A stretch of DNA of 64,000 nucleotides from Galerina marginata (lineage: Eukaryota > Basidiomycota > Agaricomycetes > Agaricales > Galerinaceae), in assembly GCA_023014335.1 (NCBI GenBank), contig JAECYW010000014.1:1116001-1180000 (forward strand), read 5' to 3'. This document shows, in pieces, positions 1-13,585 of the stretch. A program made the translations under genes and the position numbers. The notes beneath the pieces are model-generated. The model did no database searches and had not been told where the DNA came from. It saw nothing but the letters and a program-made list of their open reading frames with translations. Position 1 is the first letter of the stretch; each line of letters opens with the position of its first letter.

Positions 1-24
1 TGCCTAGACGCCAACTAGAGGTTT

Positions 25-3000
25 ATGTTGCCTCATCTTCTTCATAGCACAACTCGTGCAGTCGCGGTCGTTCAAAATCAGACACATACGATCAGAAATG
101 TTCTGCAACTCCAGTCTTCAGGTCCTTCGTCGGGCTCAGGCTCAAATTGGGGGAATGGGCCTGGTCCAGGCGGCTCCAAATTCAATACTGGCAGCCGGTT
201 TTATGCTGGATATAACGTATGGCATCCCTTGATTATTCCGCTACTTTTTACCCATTTTTTTTTCTAGAGTGCGGGACGCGCAGTGACCCAGGCCAATGCT
301 GTTACATCATACGATGGAACAGTCTCGCAGGCTGACGACACCGAGGATATTGTCCCCCGACGAACAATCTTACCAGCGCCTCCGAAGAGGCATCGGATGC
401 GCAGCTCAAGCGTGTCTCTCAGTGTTGCTGGGCGCACCGAACGGGGGGAGAAAATGGGTGTCCTGAAGACGGTGCAACTCCATGCACGGGGAAGGCATGC
501 TTTTGCTTCCATCGAGACTTTGGCGTCAGCAAAGGAGAGGCTCCTCGCAAATACCACTGAGCCACCACCACCCCCACCATCTGGCCCCCTTCTCATTCGT
601 CGTAATTCGACATCTGCTCCTCTAAGCCCTCTCCTGGATGCATCTACTCCTCTTCCGTCTGAAGAGGCGAAGCAGCCAACCAGGCCTAACTCTCCTGTTC
701 AAACCAAGGTCCCGACTCCTACACCTTCTCCAGCACCTGCACCAGCACAAGAGGCTGTCGACCCATTCATATCTAGGTTCCAATATCTTGCTAAAACGTC
801 AGACGAGGCTGCGGTTGCTGAAGCACTTCGAAAAATGCTTCTGGCAGTCGCGAAGCCTACGGTAGAGCAATTCAATGCAGCTCTGCAGGCAACAATTGAA
901 ACGCGAACAGCCGGTCAGCCTCTGAATAGCATCGTCAAGCTCTACAATACCATGCTAGAGAGATCAATCTTGCCCACTGTCCAGACGTATGAGAATCTCA
1001 TCCATGCCCTCGTCGATCGTGACACAGAGGTGTACAAAGCGATCCTGTCGCTGGAGATGCGGATGAAACGGGCCCCTCTTGAAGGACGGAGGGAAGCAGC
1101 GACATTGGAAGCCGATCAAGGTAGAATTGCCAAACTCAGAGAAGAAGACAACTTCCCGTCGGCCATGTCCCTTTTTGAAGGGGTATTGGCAATCGGTGCA
1201 AAGGACCAACTTTCTCATGCGACTTACACGCGTCTGTTGTCGTCTTGCGCCAACCACAGCGACGTCAACGCAGCCATTCACATCTTCGCGCAGCTGGAGA
1301 GCATCAAAGATATGAAGTTGGGTCCAGGAATTTACCGCAACATGATCTTGACCTTCTCGAACGCCAAAAAGATCGAAAATGCCGAACAGACATTCGAAGC
1401 CTTCATTGCAGCCTCGCAGACCGGGAACCTCAAGCGCTATCCTGTGAATTTGGCGGAAGCTGAACGTCGCTCGCAGATTCTGGTTTGGAACGTTATGATT
1501 GAGGCTTACTTCCGTGCCAGCATGCCTGATAAAGCGATTGAACTTGTTGACCGGATGCTTCACTCAACTGCAGGAGATAACTTTTTGCCCCATCATACCC
1601 CCATCGCGACTTCCTCCACTTTCACTACTGTCATCGCCGGTTTTATCCTTAGCGGCGATTTGCAGTCTGCTAGGACATGGTTCGATAACCTTCTTGGACA
1701 AGAACGAACACCTGCCAATCCTTTTGAAGGCTTAGACGGGAAGGCTATGCGACCCGATAGTGTTGCGTGGCACTTGATGATAGATGCCCTGGCCGCCGAA
1801 GGAAACCTCGAGGAGCTGAATAGGCTCTATACAATCATGAAGTCCATACGTGAAGAAGACAATCTCCAGATTCGACCAGCCGACCACATTATCATCCACC
1901 GAGCCAACATGAACAACCTCCAGAATCTCGACAACGATGCAGCTTTGCAAACCCTGCAATTCTTGCTGGATGACCTCGCAGGTTTCGAATCGGACCAGGA
2001 GAATTGGGTCATGAAGGTGGACATTTGCAACGAGTTCGTCTCCCGGGGTTATTATGATACCCCCTGCGCTCTGATCGGCGAGGCGGTTTTGCAGGAACTG
2101 CAAAAGTTTGGCAACGCTCTTCCTCCTCATCGACTTCTTTGGTTGCAGAAAATTTCTCTCGATTTTATGAACCACGTCTACAGCAGTGTCGCGGGAGGCA
2201 AGGGCGAGCTTCCTTTCCTCTCAGCGTTAGGATTGGCACGTGTGGGCTTCAATCTGTCCCTGAAACAGGAACTCAAGTTCGCTCCTTTCATCCTTCATTC
2301 ATATGGCCACATTCGATCTTTGAGCCTCCTTCCTTATGAGGAGCTCTACGCCGAAGACTGGAACATCCTTATATCCTATGCCGTCCACTTTGAAGACAAC
2401 GCGCTCAAGGGAAACCCTAACGATCTCCATGTAGTCCCAAACTTCGCTTTCAACGGTCTGGCTTCTCTCATGGACGACATGGCAAGTCATGGTGTTCAAT
2501 TCGACACGGTTCACCCCGACACGCGGAGAAAGGTCGTTGAAGTGTTGGGTCTTCAATATGGCGAACAAGGGCGTGACGAGTTGCTTGGGAGGTTGGGCCC
2601 GACTTACCTGGAGGCCTCCAGGGAATTCAATGAACTACAATACTCCTCCCTTGAAAACTCCTTAACCCAATCCCCGGATTCAAGTAGCAGCTTACGAACG
2701 GAAACATCTGCGACATCTGTTGACAGTTTCCCCAACCTTACCATCGACCGTTATCATTCTCGTGTCGTGGAAGAAGCATTGCGAGCCAATTCTCGATCAT
2801 CTGAGCGGTACGCGCTGGAGGCTTATGAACTTTTCCAGAAGGGCTTGGAGAAGGGGGTTGTACCTCAAATCCTCACTTTCGGTCATCTCATCGAGTCCCT
2901 TGGCCGACTGAACGATTTGGATAAAGTCAGGGAGTTGTACAGCGTTGCTCAGAGCACCCTGCCTTTGTTGCATCATAACCAACAGCACGCAGCTTGGGTT

Positions 3001-4360
3001 CGGATAGAAGACAGCATGATCATCGCTCTTGCTCACTCTGGTCACGTCGATGCCGCCCATGTCCACCGACTACGGATACTCGAGCAAGGCGGATGCCCTT
3101 CGTCGGACGCCTATGGTGTTTTGATCCAACACGTCAAGGATACAACCGATGACGCGTCAGCTGGATTGTCCTTATTCCAGGAGGCCATCGAACGAGGCGT
3201 CCGACCGAACTTATACCTCTATAACAACATCATCTCCAAACTTTCCAAAGCACGCAAAGCCGACTATGCATTGGAGTTGTTCCAGCAGATGAAGGCAAGC
3301 GGCGTTAACCCCTCCTCTATCACGTACGGCGCAGTTATTGGAGCATGCGCTCGTGTGGGTGACGTTGTGTCCGCGGAGAATCTATACCATGAGATGACGC
3401 ATGCGCCAGACTTCAAGCCTCGAGTTCCGCCTTACAACACGATGATGCAGTTATATACCACCACGAAACCCAACAGGAAAAGTGTGCTATATTATCGCGA
3501 CGAGATGCGACAAGCTGGGGTTAGACCTTCAGCCCACACCTACAAGGTACGTTTGATCAGTTCTGATTTCTGGCACGATTTCATGATGAATTTCATTTCT
3601 AGCTGCTCCTAGATGCGTACGGTTCCATCGAGCCCGTGGATCTCAAGTCGATGGACGCCGTCTTCGCTGAGCTTCAGCAAAATACCACAGTGGAAATCAC
3701 TGGAGCCCACTTCGCCTCACTTATCAATGCCTACGGCTGCGTCTCAAAGGACTTGGACAAAGCTCTCGCCATCTTCGAGTCTATGCATCGAATCCCTCGC
3801 GCACCACCACCCGACGCGGTCGTCTTCGAAGCGGTCGTCAATGTTATCGTGGCGCATAAACGAACAGACCTCATCCCAATTTATATCTCCAAGATGACTC
3901 AAGCGGGCGTGCACATGACCGCCTACATAGCGAACTTCTTGATAAAAGGATACGCGAACGTTAACGACATGGAACAAGCGAGGGTGGTATTTGAAGCGCT
4001 AGCAGATCCTCCCACTGGCGTTGCTGCCCCCAACAATCACGCTCCCCATAGCCCTTCGAGCTCCCCTGAAGTTCCTGTTATGGAGCCCGTCTATCGTGAG
4101 GTATGTCGCTTGAGTTTTCCCAATCCTACTCACATCACTCATGGTTTTGCATAGCCTTCAACTTGGGAGGTCATGGTGAGGGCCGAGCTTGGAGCTGGTA
4201 ATCGCGATGCTGCTATTAGACTCCTTGAACGATTACGAGAAAGGTAAGGTCCCTCTTCTGTTTTGCCTTTCTTGATTCTAATCTTCACTTTAGACAATAT
4301 CCCGAAGCGGTGTATAACCGTATTAGCGGTGTCCTGACCGATCACTCCGTGCCACTATAA
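25..4360 (+). CDS. Mitochondrial pentatricopeptide repeat (PPR) protein, 5 exons
   Basis: Exons 25-216, 268-3546, 3603-4100, 4155-4243 and 4294-4360 join in consistent phase to a 1374-aa protein. The first ATG begins a basic, Ser/Thr/Gln-rich, acid-free N-terminus that looks like a mitochondrial presequence. A proline-rich disordered stretch follows (about residues 150-230), then tandem 35-residue helical repeats with PPR signatures such as YNTMLERSILPTVQTYENLI, TYGAVIGACARVGD and YNTMMQLY; the clearest lie in the C-terminal half. PPR proteins bind organellar RNA, and large fungal ones act in stability or translation of mitochondrial mRNAs (the Pet309/CYA-5 type for COX1 is the nearest analogue by architecture). 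That role is inference. Confidence is high for the family and structure, low for the RNA target. Confidence 0.85.
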
Positions 4361-5685
4361 TCTAACCTAACCCACCTATCTATCCTTTACCCTCCGTCGG
4401 CACCTCATTATCTATCGCCAACGCTAATCATAGGATATTGTCGCTGTGCAGTTCAACAACGTTAAGTCCGTCTTCATCGTTCAATATTTGTATTATATCC
4501 ATCTGCATCATCATCCATCCATCTGTATAACCAAGTGTACTTAGACCGCATTTTCTGACATTTCGCTAGTATCGCTTTGCATTTTATTCTTACAAAAGTA
4601 GAGTAGCGCTCCCAGAATCGTCCCAGTCAAACCCCACTTCATCCACTATATTATGCTCCAATCTAGAAGACCATGTATGCATCATGATGTACCACGGGAT
4701 CCCTAGAATAGGACCATAACCGGTCATATCTCAATCAAGCTTGTGAAAACGTGGTTTGGTCCCTTTCAATACATCTTGCGCGGTTGGTTCGTTTGGGAAA
4801 GAAGTCGGGCACTGCCCCCTTTCCAGAGAGCCATATTTGGCACTGGGTACTGGTACGTGGCTAAATTTAGACAATAGACGCCTGCTAGCGCCTAAATATA
4901 TTCAAAACCCAAATATTGTCCGTTTAAAGTTTAACGCTTACCTTTCAACATGTTGTTACGAATAGCTAATCTGAGTCTACTCCTTTGGTGCACAAATTTC
5001 TGTCGTATAAGCAAACTCCGATATTTAGTAAAGTATCGTTATACTTTGCACTCACCCGCTACCTCAAAGCAGGTTCTCCACTTACAGCACAAGAAGTTGA
5101 AGATGCTATGCTTCGGAGACTACTCCCCGTGGAAAGCACGGACTATGATGCATGAAGCTGGACATTCACTAAATCTGGAACAGGAGGACAGCGCCCAACA
5201 GAATGGCGGTGATGGCTATTCATAGAGCACTGCTGTACTGGGAGAGTTTGATTATGTCCCGTCACACGCGGTCGGGATGAAGGAATTAATTAATTATCAA
5301 GGATATAAGTAGTGCAATTAGCGTTTGACATAAAAGTCAAAAGATAAAAGATGCTAAATTTAAATCAAGTGCTGCTTATAAGGTTGTCTGGCGAACAAAG
5401 CAAAGTGGTTCCACAAAGTACCCCTCCTCATAATAGTTGTTAAATAGTTTTTCACCCAACGACTCTTACCCACAAGGCCTACTCTACCACTCTTGTTTCA
5501 AGCCCCCCAATGGATGACCTTGTTTCTCCGCCAATGGTCTCGGTGTCCAACAGGACCTTACATGTACATGTTGCCGTTCGCAACCGCAGGTCATATACCC
5601 CAAATATACCTTCTATTTGACAAATTTTAACCGAGATTATAGAGGCATAGACGCTCAAGCCAGATTACTAGTAGCCCACGTTCGG
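4361..5685. other. Intergenic, no supported gene
   Basis: This stretch is AT-rich with frequent stops in all frames. The short open frames, for example near 4950-5225, show no family motif and no splice-linked extension that I could find. It holds the 3' flank of the PPR gene and the unresolved 5' flank of the membrane-protein gene that follows. Confidence 0.5.
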
Positions 5686-6564
5686 ATGATTGTCAGCAAC
5701 CTGTACATGGTCATTATGATGTGGTATACACTCGGCCTTTATCCCGCTTTCTACTGCAGAATGCGCTTCGTAGCGCGGGCAGGCCATCGCCACGCAGGTC
5801 CCGCCTACAACGACAGAGATCACTATCCCGAAATGCTGGTCGGCTATCGACAATGGGAAAATATCCTGCATAGGATGAAGACGGTGTGGAAGGCAACACT
5901 CAGTATTTGCCTTCTCTTCTTGTCGTAAGCGCTGGCCATTAAAAGAGTTTCCCCGCCTTAAAATCTGTCTGCTTTTTGCGTATAGGCTTTCTGTTGCATT
6001 CCTTCAGATCGACGAAGTAATAGACAATGTCCTGACGAGAACCCTCGTCATTGCTTCGTGCCTATTTTCAGGCACTGGGCTCCTTATGAGTAACATTTAC
6101 CTCGTTAAAATATTAAAGTTAAACGGCAGAGGGACCAGAGAAAGGTGGATAAATGTGCGTGGATTAATGTTGAACTGTTGTGCCTATCTTGAACCTAACA
6201 TTTTAAACGCACTTAGGCCTCGTCCACTCTGACGACGCCCGAGTCCATCGATTTTTGGGTGTCTTTGGTAATTCCCGTATCCTCTCTAATGTGGTAAGGC
6301 ATGAATTAGTGATTTCAATGTATTGAAATTTACTCCGCCCCAAGGTCAATCTTGTGCTGCATCGCAACGCTAGTAGCCATTGCATGGACGGGCCCAACAG
6401 TGGAAACCACAGATGGACAAACAGAAAATGCAGAGACGGCTATCGCCTTAAGTGCAACATTTTTAACTGCGTTAATGGTGGGAAAGGCCACACAATTCTA
6501 TCGCGCGACGAAATTCCTGCGTCAGGAATGGCATAGGGATTCGGGGTATCTAGACTATATTTGA
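5686..6564 (+). CDS. Multi-pass membrane protein of unknown function, 4 exons, start uncertain
   Basis: Exons 5686-5924, 5986-6154, 6217-6293 and 6345-6564 join in phase to about 234 aa. The protein carries roughly four hydrophobic helices: the N-terminal segment around YMVIMMWYTLGLYP, ATLSICLLFLSLSVAF, LVIASCLFSGTGLLMSNIYL and a pair in the last exon around SILCCIATLVAIAW and ALSATFLTALMVG. Introns are 51-62 nt with plausible borders. The frame is open upstream of the chosen ATG to 5518 but lacks an earlier ATG, so an upstream exon may be missing or the gene may be a remnant. The layout resembles lineage-specific agaricomycete membrane proteins, in which a Trp-rich domain precedes three C-terminal helices; no function is known to me. 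Confidence 0.5.
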
Positions 6565-7954
6565 CGGTAAATTACACCCAGCGGTAGTCCGATTTTCTGG
6601 GTTATTTGACGTTTGCTACTTCTTGTTTTACTATTGGGTATTATGCATCATCCTTAACTTTCCAATGTCCAGCCGAAACGGAGCATTCTTTGCACATGAA
6701 ACAATGGCTGAAAAAATGGCACAATAGGTACATTCGGGCTGATAGGAGTCCTTAAGCTGTCCAAAACTAAGTCGGGTCGGAGGGCCATATTCCTATTTCT
6801 ATCTCGCTCTCTTAATCACTCACTTGCAATGGTATTCATAGAAATCACCTGAGAGAAAGAAGCACTCGAAACTGGCAATTTTGTGCAATACCAGGTCAAT
6901 ACGGTTCTTGTACGGTTCAGTCTGCCAAATTCTGAACCGCCGCGGACCTTCAAATTCAATTCGGTTTCCTGTTGTTTATATCGAATACCTAATCGGAATC
7001 CAGATGTTGGCAAATTGAAGAGAGTTGAGCCTTCACCCTATACCCGTTCACTGGGGGGCAGACAGCGTGTGTTCAAACGCAATTTTTAGGGAAAGCATCG
7101 ATCAGACGTGGGAGTAATAGAAACGAGAGCCACGAGCGATATGTATCATGGATGAGAAGAAGATGCTCGGATTGGCCGCATCTTGATGAAGAAAACAGGT
7201 ATGCTCGTAACTGCCTGTAGCAATGTTGCGAGTAGCCCGGAAACTTAAATTTGAGTGACAAGATCCTCAGAGGAGCAGCAGTAACCTCCAAAGCAATTCT
7301 CTTGCAGTTGAACCATTGTGCAACTTCCCAACACAAGTTCTGAGTATCCCCATATTCACGGACCTAGAGAATGAGATGTATTAGAACGACCACGATTTAT
7401 ATCAGTGTTTTCAAGCTTTTTCGTGGGTTACGCGTGCACAAGACGGAATAATCTGAAATAGATGCGGGTGTTGCATTGGCCAAAAATACGGCGACCATTA
7501 CCTTATAGTGTCGGTAGACTCGGTATCGGGTCTATGAAAAAGTGTCCTCCCAAGTGCAATATGAGTGTCAAGCATCTAGGACGCGCGGCGCCGGTGTCTG
7601 GATTTTTTGGGTATCACGTATTTTGAGATGCTGCGGGTTTGAAGGCGACTCGTGAATAGGGTGCTAATTCCGCCACGATACTTGGACCTGTGAAATCGAA
7701 GAGTTGACTTGTTTATACCAAGCATGTGTGGGCGTAGTTGACATAACGTAGGACAGATTGCAATGCTCATGGCCGCAATTTAACGATTATGACAATTTTT
7801 AGTATAACGGTGGGAGTGCAGGTGCATGATAAGTCTTGATGCAAGGTGAAATTTCGGGGACGAGCTGTGAAGGTTGTTGGAAGTCCTTCTGGGAGTATAT
7901 GATCGTTCATTATACGTGGATGTTTGAAGCGGGCAGGACGACCACAGAGAGCAT
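6565..7954. other. Intergenic, no supported gene
   Basis: Only short scattered open frames are present on either strand, and none shows family motifs or splice-consistent joins. The right end is the 3' flank of the coilin-like gene on the minus strand. Confidence 0.45.
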
Positions 7955-10143
7955 TTACAATTCTAAGAGCCGCCACTGTGACCCTACCACCTCACTCCAT
8001 TCCATCGTCTCCTCATTACTCCCAAGCCCACCTTCCGCATCATCACTATCACCACCTCTGCCGTTGTCCAAGCCAAAAGCCAATGCAGTTTGACTCGTTT
8101 CACCGCCAGGGCGAGATAACAGATGAAAAACGACGAGAGCTGAATCCGATGACGACGATTCGGGAAGTTTGACCACTTGCGCGACACTGAGCAGAAGCTC
8201 TGGCGAAAATGTCCGTGGGTTGATCGCGAGAGCCTGTTGATTAGAATAATAAATATATTGAGGGAGTAAGAAAATATTGGAATAAGACGAACCTTCCATC
8301 CAACGATACCACCGACGGTCAACTGTTCGAGTGTGATCACGGGCATGCTCGTTTCCCAGAGACGCTCTGCTCTATCCCAATCAAATGCCTCGGAAGCTGC
8401 AGAGGCAGAAGGGCCTTGCAACACAAGGTGATTGGAAAGAACACCAACAGTTGAATCCGGCTCAGAATAAGGCAGAACCACAGACTCGTCCTCAAAAGTA
8501 GTCACGTCATCCTGACCTTGGAAGTATGAGTACTCCTCCTCGTTCACCAGTTGCTGAGGTCGTTTCTTCTTGTTCTTGCGCTTGGAAGACGCCTTTCCAG
8601 TGTTATCGTTATTGTCCCACATCCCGGCTTCGACATCGACACTTGTCACAAACATATTAGAAGGCAACTGGCCTCGGTCCTGGATTTCAGACGGAGGTAT
8701 CAAGCGAGGCAGTGACAGACTCGTTTCCGGTGGCAATGGGTAGGTAGACGACCCATCGACTTCCATATCCTGGTCCGGCTTCATGTGCTGAACTTCTGGC
8801 TGAGTGTCATTCAAAGTAGAAGGTTCGCCCTCCGTGCTAGACGTAAAAATGATCTTCTGAGGGATAGGATTCGCCATGGAAAGCTTGAACCCCTTTTTCT
8901 TGTTCTTATTCCTTAAAGACCCCATCATGACCTGGTCCTTTGTGATATACACCTCTGTACTCAATTCGCCAGGGATGTACTCCCCTGAATCGGCATTCTG
9001 GTCAAAGGCGTTGTTGAGCGCGAACGCGACATCAGAGGCTGGCCCGTCCCTGTCTCTCTGGGTGCGCACACGCTTACGGGGAATGGGTAAAGGGGTCGAT
9101 GAATTGGGAAGTGGCAATTCCACCCTAGAGGACGATGACTCGGCATTTTGAGGAGCATCAGAGGTGGATATAGGAGCAGATGTAGGTGTCGTGGGATTGA
9201 TAGATGCATCGGTCTCGGGACGTCGTTTCTTGTTGTTCGATCCCAAAGGGAGGGCATTAGCCTCCGAACTACCCTTCGGCGCGGGCGCCATGAATTTGGT
9301 AGCAAGATGTAGTTCTTTTTTGTGATCCTTCTTTCTACGACGCCGCTGATTGCGTGAATGAGTTGATGGTTTTCCAAGGCCAGGAGGAACGTGGCTGACA
9401 TTGAGGGAAAAAGTATCATTAGAGATTTTGGAGGTATGAATGAAGACATGGAAGCAGGTGCCTACCTGGAACGCGATGAAGTGGGATGAATTTGTACGGG
9501 TTTCTCGGTGATCTTGGACGACAACGTTTTGGGAGGGGAAGATGAGGTAGGAGAAGTCGAGGATGATGAAGACGAAGACGAAGATGAAGATGACGACGAG
9601 GTCGAGGATGATGATGAGGTCGAGGATGAAGAGCTTGAGGAAGATGAAGAAGACGAATCCGATTCCGAGCCACTGTCTTCGATTGCCTGCTTTTTTGTGG
9701 AGGGGCGCTTTGTTGGTGTTCGAACGGATCGACCCGGTATCGATATCGACGGGTGCACACTGGGTGCCCTTTTCCTTTTTCTTTCACGCGTAGTTGCTGC
9801 ACAACCGAACAGTGTCAATGGAAGTTGCGCAAAAAGTCTAAAAGACAAAGGAAAACCACACACGTTGTGCAATGTCCATCTTCGCAAGTGGGTTTGTTGA
9901 TAATTTTATACAGACAAGGTCTCCATCCCGTACGACACTGAATGGACTATCGTCTAGAAGCTCGAAGTCGTCCAACAGCAAGATTAGGCTTTTCCCCTGC
10001 AAGTGGCCATCTTTCAAGACCTGGACGCGCTGACAAAGGGCTTCCTTGAGATTATGCACGGTATCTGGGAAATTCTGTGCATCTGGAATGAACCATGCTT
10101 TAAGTTCGGCAAGAGGACTTATAGTTTGAATACGAAAACGCAT
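7955..10143 (-). CDS. Coilin-like protein (Cajal body scaffold), 4 exons
   Basis: Exons 10143-9864, 9796-9466, 9394-8293 and 8233-7955 (minus strand) join in phase to 663 aa. The N-terminus, from MRFRIQT, matches the coilin N-terminal self-association fold: PLAELKAWFIPD, then TVHNLKEAL and a DGxLVCIK-type strand after DDSPFSVVRDGDLV. A basic segment and a very long Ser-rich acidic linker follow (about residues 130-190). Next comes HVPPGLGKPSTHSRNQRRRR, the small Arg/Gly and RNxRR box seen in plant and animal coilins. After a long disordered region the C-terminus (about residues 550-663) reads LTVGGIVGWK then INPRTFSPE, a Tudor-like coilin tail. Coilin scaffolds nuclear Cajal bodies and binds snRNPs. 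The start was chosen at the ATG that begins the domain; the frame is closed just upstream. Confidence 0.75.
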
Positions 10144-10447
10144 GAAGCAAGAACGAAAGTTGTTGTCAAGAATCAAGATTCGGAACACCAATTTCAAAAT
10201 CTATTGGCTATGGTCACATGACCGCATGTCCGGTCGGGTGTAGTTCGGTGAATCCAAATTGAAGCAGCAGGAGGTTACTTAGATATATCTAGTTTCTTAA
10301 CGTACAAAAATAATGAATGTGCAATCTATGTATCACTGCCTAAGGTAGCTTGAGATGACTCGACATAAGGAAGGAAAGACGGATTCGGACAGGTCATTTG
10401 GTAAAGCAAACTTGGCAAACCAGATAGATCCTTGGTCGATTGACTAC

Positions 10448-13148
10448 TTACTTACTGGAGTCGAGGTCCCTCATCTTGACCCAAAGACCGCCCTGAAAAA
10501 GGACATAGTTCAGGGACAAACACACCCTGACAGAACGAAAAGCACCTACCTTAACATACATCGTGAGATGCGCCAAAGGATGAATTTTTTCTGTGCCTTT
10601 CAACCCTTCAAAGGAAGCCCACTCCGCAGGAGGTGGGTCATTTGAAGCTTTGTCGAGAGTGAATCCAGTGAACTGTTGCAGAAGTCGAACAAGGTAAAAC
10701 GTTGCCTCGTGGTATGCAAACTATAATTTCCATTAGCCTCGTTCATAGACAGTAAAGTAAAATTGACCTGTTGGCCAAGACAAATCCTAGGGCCAGCATT
10801 GAAAGGACAGAAGATGAAAGGGTTAGGTGTAAGATATTTGTGGACCCTCTCATCCAAAAATCGATCAGGGTCAAATTTCAGAGCTATTGCGAATTTTCAG
10901 CATATTCTGTAGACTAAGGTCGGAAAAATAAGGCATACCGTCCGGTCCCCATAGGTCAGTCCTCCGCTGCATATTAATGATACTGTACATGCAGCTATTG
11001 GATCAAACATCAGCGATCCTTCAGATGTAAAGGACGGAAGGGAAATACGTTGTATTGGCAGGAATGTAAATAGGTTGCTGTCCAACATGTTTCGCAGGTA
11101 AGACAACAGCTTTATTGGTCGTCCTTTCAAAGTAGGCACATGTTAGCGTATAGTTATCTGCATCCCCAAGTCTCTTACCTCGAGTCAGTTGGTCTGGAAA
11201 AACGGAACATGTTCAAGTCAGAAACACATGCTGAAGAGTAATCTGATCACGACGCACACAGGAGGATAGAGTCTGAGGACCTCTGCAAAAATAATTAGGC
11301 AATATCGGTACATCTTAGAAAAAAAGACGAACCGTTGAGGAAAGCCCTCATGAACTTCATCTCTCTCATTTGGTCATAAGTAGGCATGCCAGTTGGCCCA
11401 ACCTTTTCAAAAATCTCTTGACGCAACCTCTCTTCGATATCAGGATGTTCCGTGAGCATGTAAAACGAGAAGGTCAGAAGAGACATGGTCTGTGTTCAGT
11501 AATCAGCAGAGCATCAGTGCGTGCGTCAAATTCATACGTACAGTATCACGGCCGGCGACGAGAAGGTTGATAAGCTGAGTAAGAAAAATGTTAGCAAGAC
11601 TTGGAGTGATATCGTATCGACTTACCTCGTCTTTGAGAATTTTAGGATCTATCCAGCATTGAGAGTTAGACTCCTGACAATAAATCAATGAAGACAAAAC
11701 ACTCACCTTGAGTGTGCTTAACAAGGTGAGCCAACAGGGTGAGATCCTCCTCGTCCTTGCCCTCTTTCTGCCCAGACAATTGCGACATCCTCTCCTCTCG
11801 AGCCTTCAAAATTAGCGGCTCAGTAAAGCTGTCCATGACCTCCCTCAAAGGCGCAACCCTGTCCTTCCACAACTCGGCGAGTGGCCAATCGGAGCCAAGT
11901 CCATATCGTGAGACTGAGAGGACTTGGCCTTCCGTGAATGCCTTGATAAACACAGTCGAAGGATGTTCATAGAATGAGGCTCCATTTTCCTTTCCAGTAG
12001 AATGGGCGTAAGGAATGCCCGCAGAAAGTGATCCAACGTTATTCCCCAATAAGAACTCTGATGCGGAGTCTAAGGTAAAGCGTGAAGCAAGATCCTATCA
12101 TTTGAGAATTAGCATCACGTCCCAATTACAAGTTGCGCTTAATAATTACCTGAAAATCGATTGAATAACCTTGCGCGAGCCTTTTGCGCGCTGTTTTGAG
12201 AGACAGATCACTGTTACGGTCGTATATCTCAAAGTCGCTGATGCGTTCTCGTGTAAAGAAAGGACGGGTCATTGCTCGATGGAACCTTGGAGGTTGTGCA
12301 TCAGCAGAAAATACTCAAGGGAGCAGATGCCGATCCTTACTTCCACATTTCACCTTTAGGACAGAAAAGTAAGACTGAGTAACTTGTGAGAGAGAAAACT
12401 CACCGTCAGCATTAAAAACACCGGTTCCTAGCAGAGACTCCATCTGGGCAATGAACATGGGACCTTGAACATTGGCGGGGTGATGTTAATTCAATGTTCC
12501 GGCTCTACTTTGTTGACATCTCACCTTTCTCGAAGTTCTCAAATTGGGTGGCCAAAATAGCCTGGAGCTCGTTCACTACACTGAGAAAGAGAGAACAAGA
12601 CAGTTGCTTACTTTGATATGGTCCGGTTCAAAAGTGACAACCTTTTTGTTAACAATATTAAATATTAAGATTGAACATAGAGCTAGCGAAGGAGAAACGC
12701 ACGACATTGGTTGTTAAGAGGTTGATCTGGAAGGCATTCCCGTATATTTTCGACAGTCGACGAGTCAAATCAGCTTCAGTACGACTTCAGCCGATAAGAA
12801 CCGCAAGGAGTTATAAGAAAGCACACCTGGATAACCGACCCTCGCACCGTCTACCAACTCCGTGACGATAGCAAAGGTTGATTCTCGAACAGTAGGCACC
12901 AAAACCGCTCCATGTGCTGCAGCAGCCCTCTTGTCCGCCCACTTCGAATAATAGATGCCAAAGACGAAGATGCCGGGTCGCGCACAAATCGCGGCGATGA
13001 TGACGAGCCACGTCGGGAGTTTTGCATTGGGAAAGAATGCGGACTCCTGGAGTAACCTCAAAGACAAGTAGACGACCGTTGATGGTATAGCAAAGTACGG
13101 AAAGAGACGTAGAAAGTAGGCAAAACCTGGGCTCTGAGATAAGGCCAT
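10448..13148 (-). CDS. Cytochrome P450, CYP63-like, membrane-anchored, many exons
   Basis: The start ATG at 13148 gives an N-terminus with hydrophobic helices (around [19 protein letters not shown] and [20 protein letters not shown]) and the motif [10 protein letters not shown]. Later exons supply [10 protein letters not shown] and [14 protein letters not shown], the I-helix AGRDT (about 11545), the K-helix EVLR (about 11270) and the heme loop [10 protein letters not shown] with its Cys ligand (about 10795). The last exons read [14 protein letters not shown] and stop at 10448-10450. About a dozen short introns interrupt it, and I did not fix every border. The enzyme would be an ER monooxygenase; CYP63 relatives in white-rot fungi oxidise alkanes, fatty acids and aromatics, but the substrate is unknown here. 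All catalytic motifs are present, so it is probably functional. It is a paralogue of the P450 at 16.8-19.2 kb. Confidence 0.85.
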
Positions 13149-13585
13149 CTTGCGAGCCGCCTTTGGAGCCGCCTTTGGGCCGATTGTGAGCTTTCTGTGA
13201 GGAGCGAGCGCTGGTGAAACGAAAGATCCAAGGAAGGACGAAGACACTCTTTCAGCTGGTTGCGGTGGGTCAAGTTTTCAAGCTTCGAGGACGAGAGCAG
13301 GAGTCCGACCATTGCGCGTGTCACGGTATAAACAGTGACGTCCGCAGCCAATCGGGGTCGAACGATCGAACAATTGATGCCATTGCTAAGCGCTTTATCA
13401 AGCGCTTACCTCCGGGTCCTTCGGGAGTTGGCATACCGGCTCGAATGCCAACGCAAAATAGCTGACTCGCGTCTTCCCTCACTCAAACTCAAATTTAGAT
13501 CGAACTTTTTCTTGTCATTTATCTTTGACACACACCTTTCTCGGATACAAAGGAGGTACGTATGTATTGCGAGTCCTGGCCAGCT

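Noticed and set aside
9508..9900. Acidic plus-strand open frame opposite the Ser-rich linker
   Set aside because: It is the antisense shadow of the Ser-rich coilin linker; Asp/Glu runs arise from complementing Ser codons, and no start, splice or family signal supports it.
13149..13247. Longer N-terminus for the first P450
   Set aside because: The upstream extension begins with a non-ATG codon, and the ATG at 13148 gives a conventional P450 membrane anchor.
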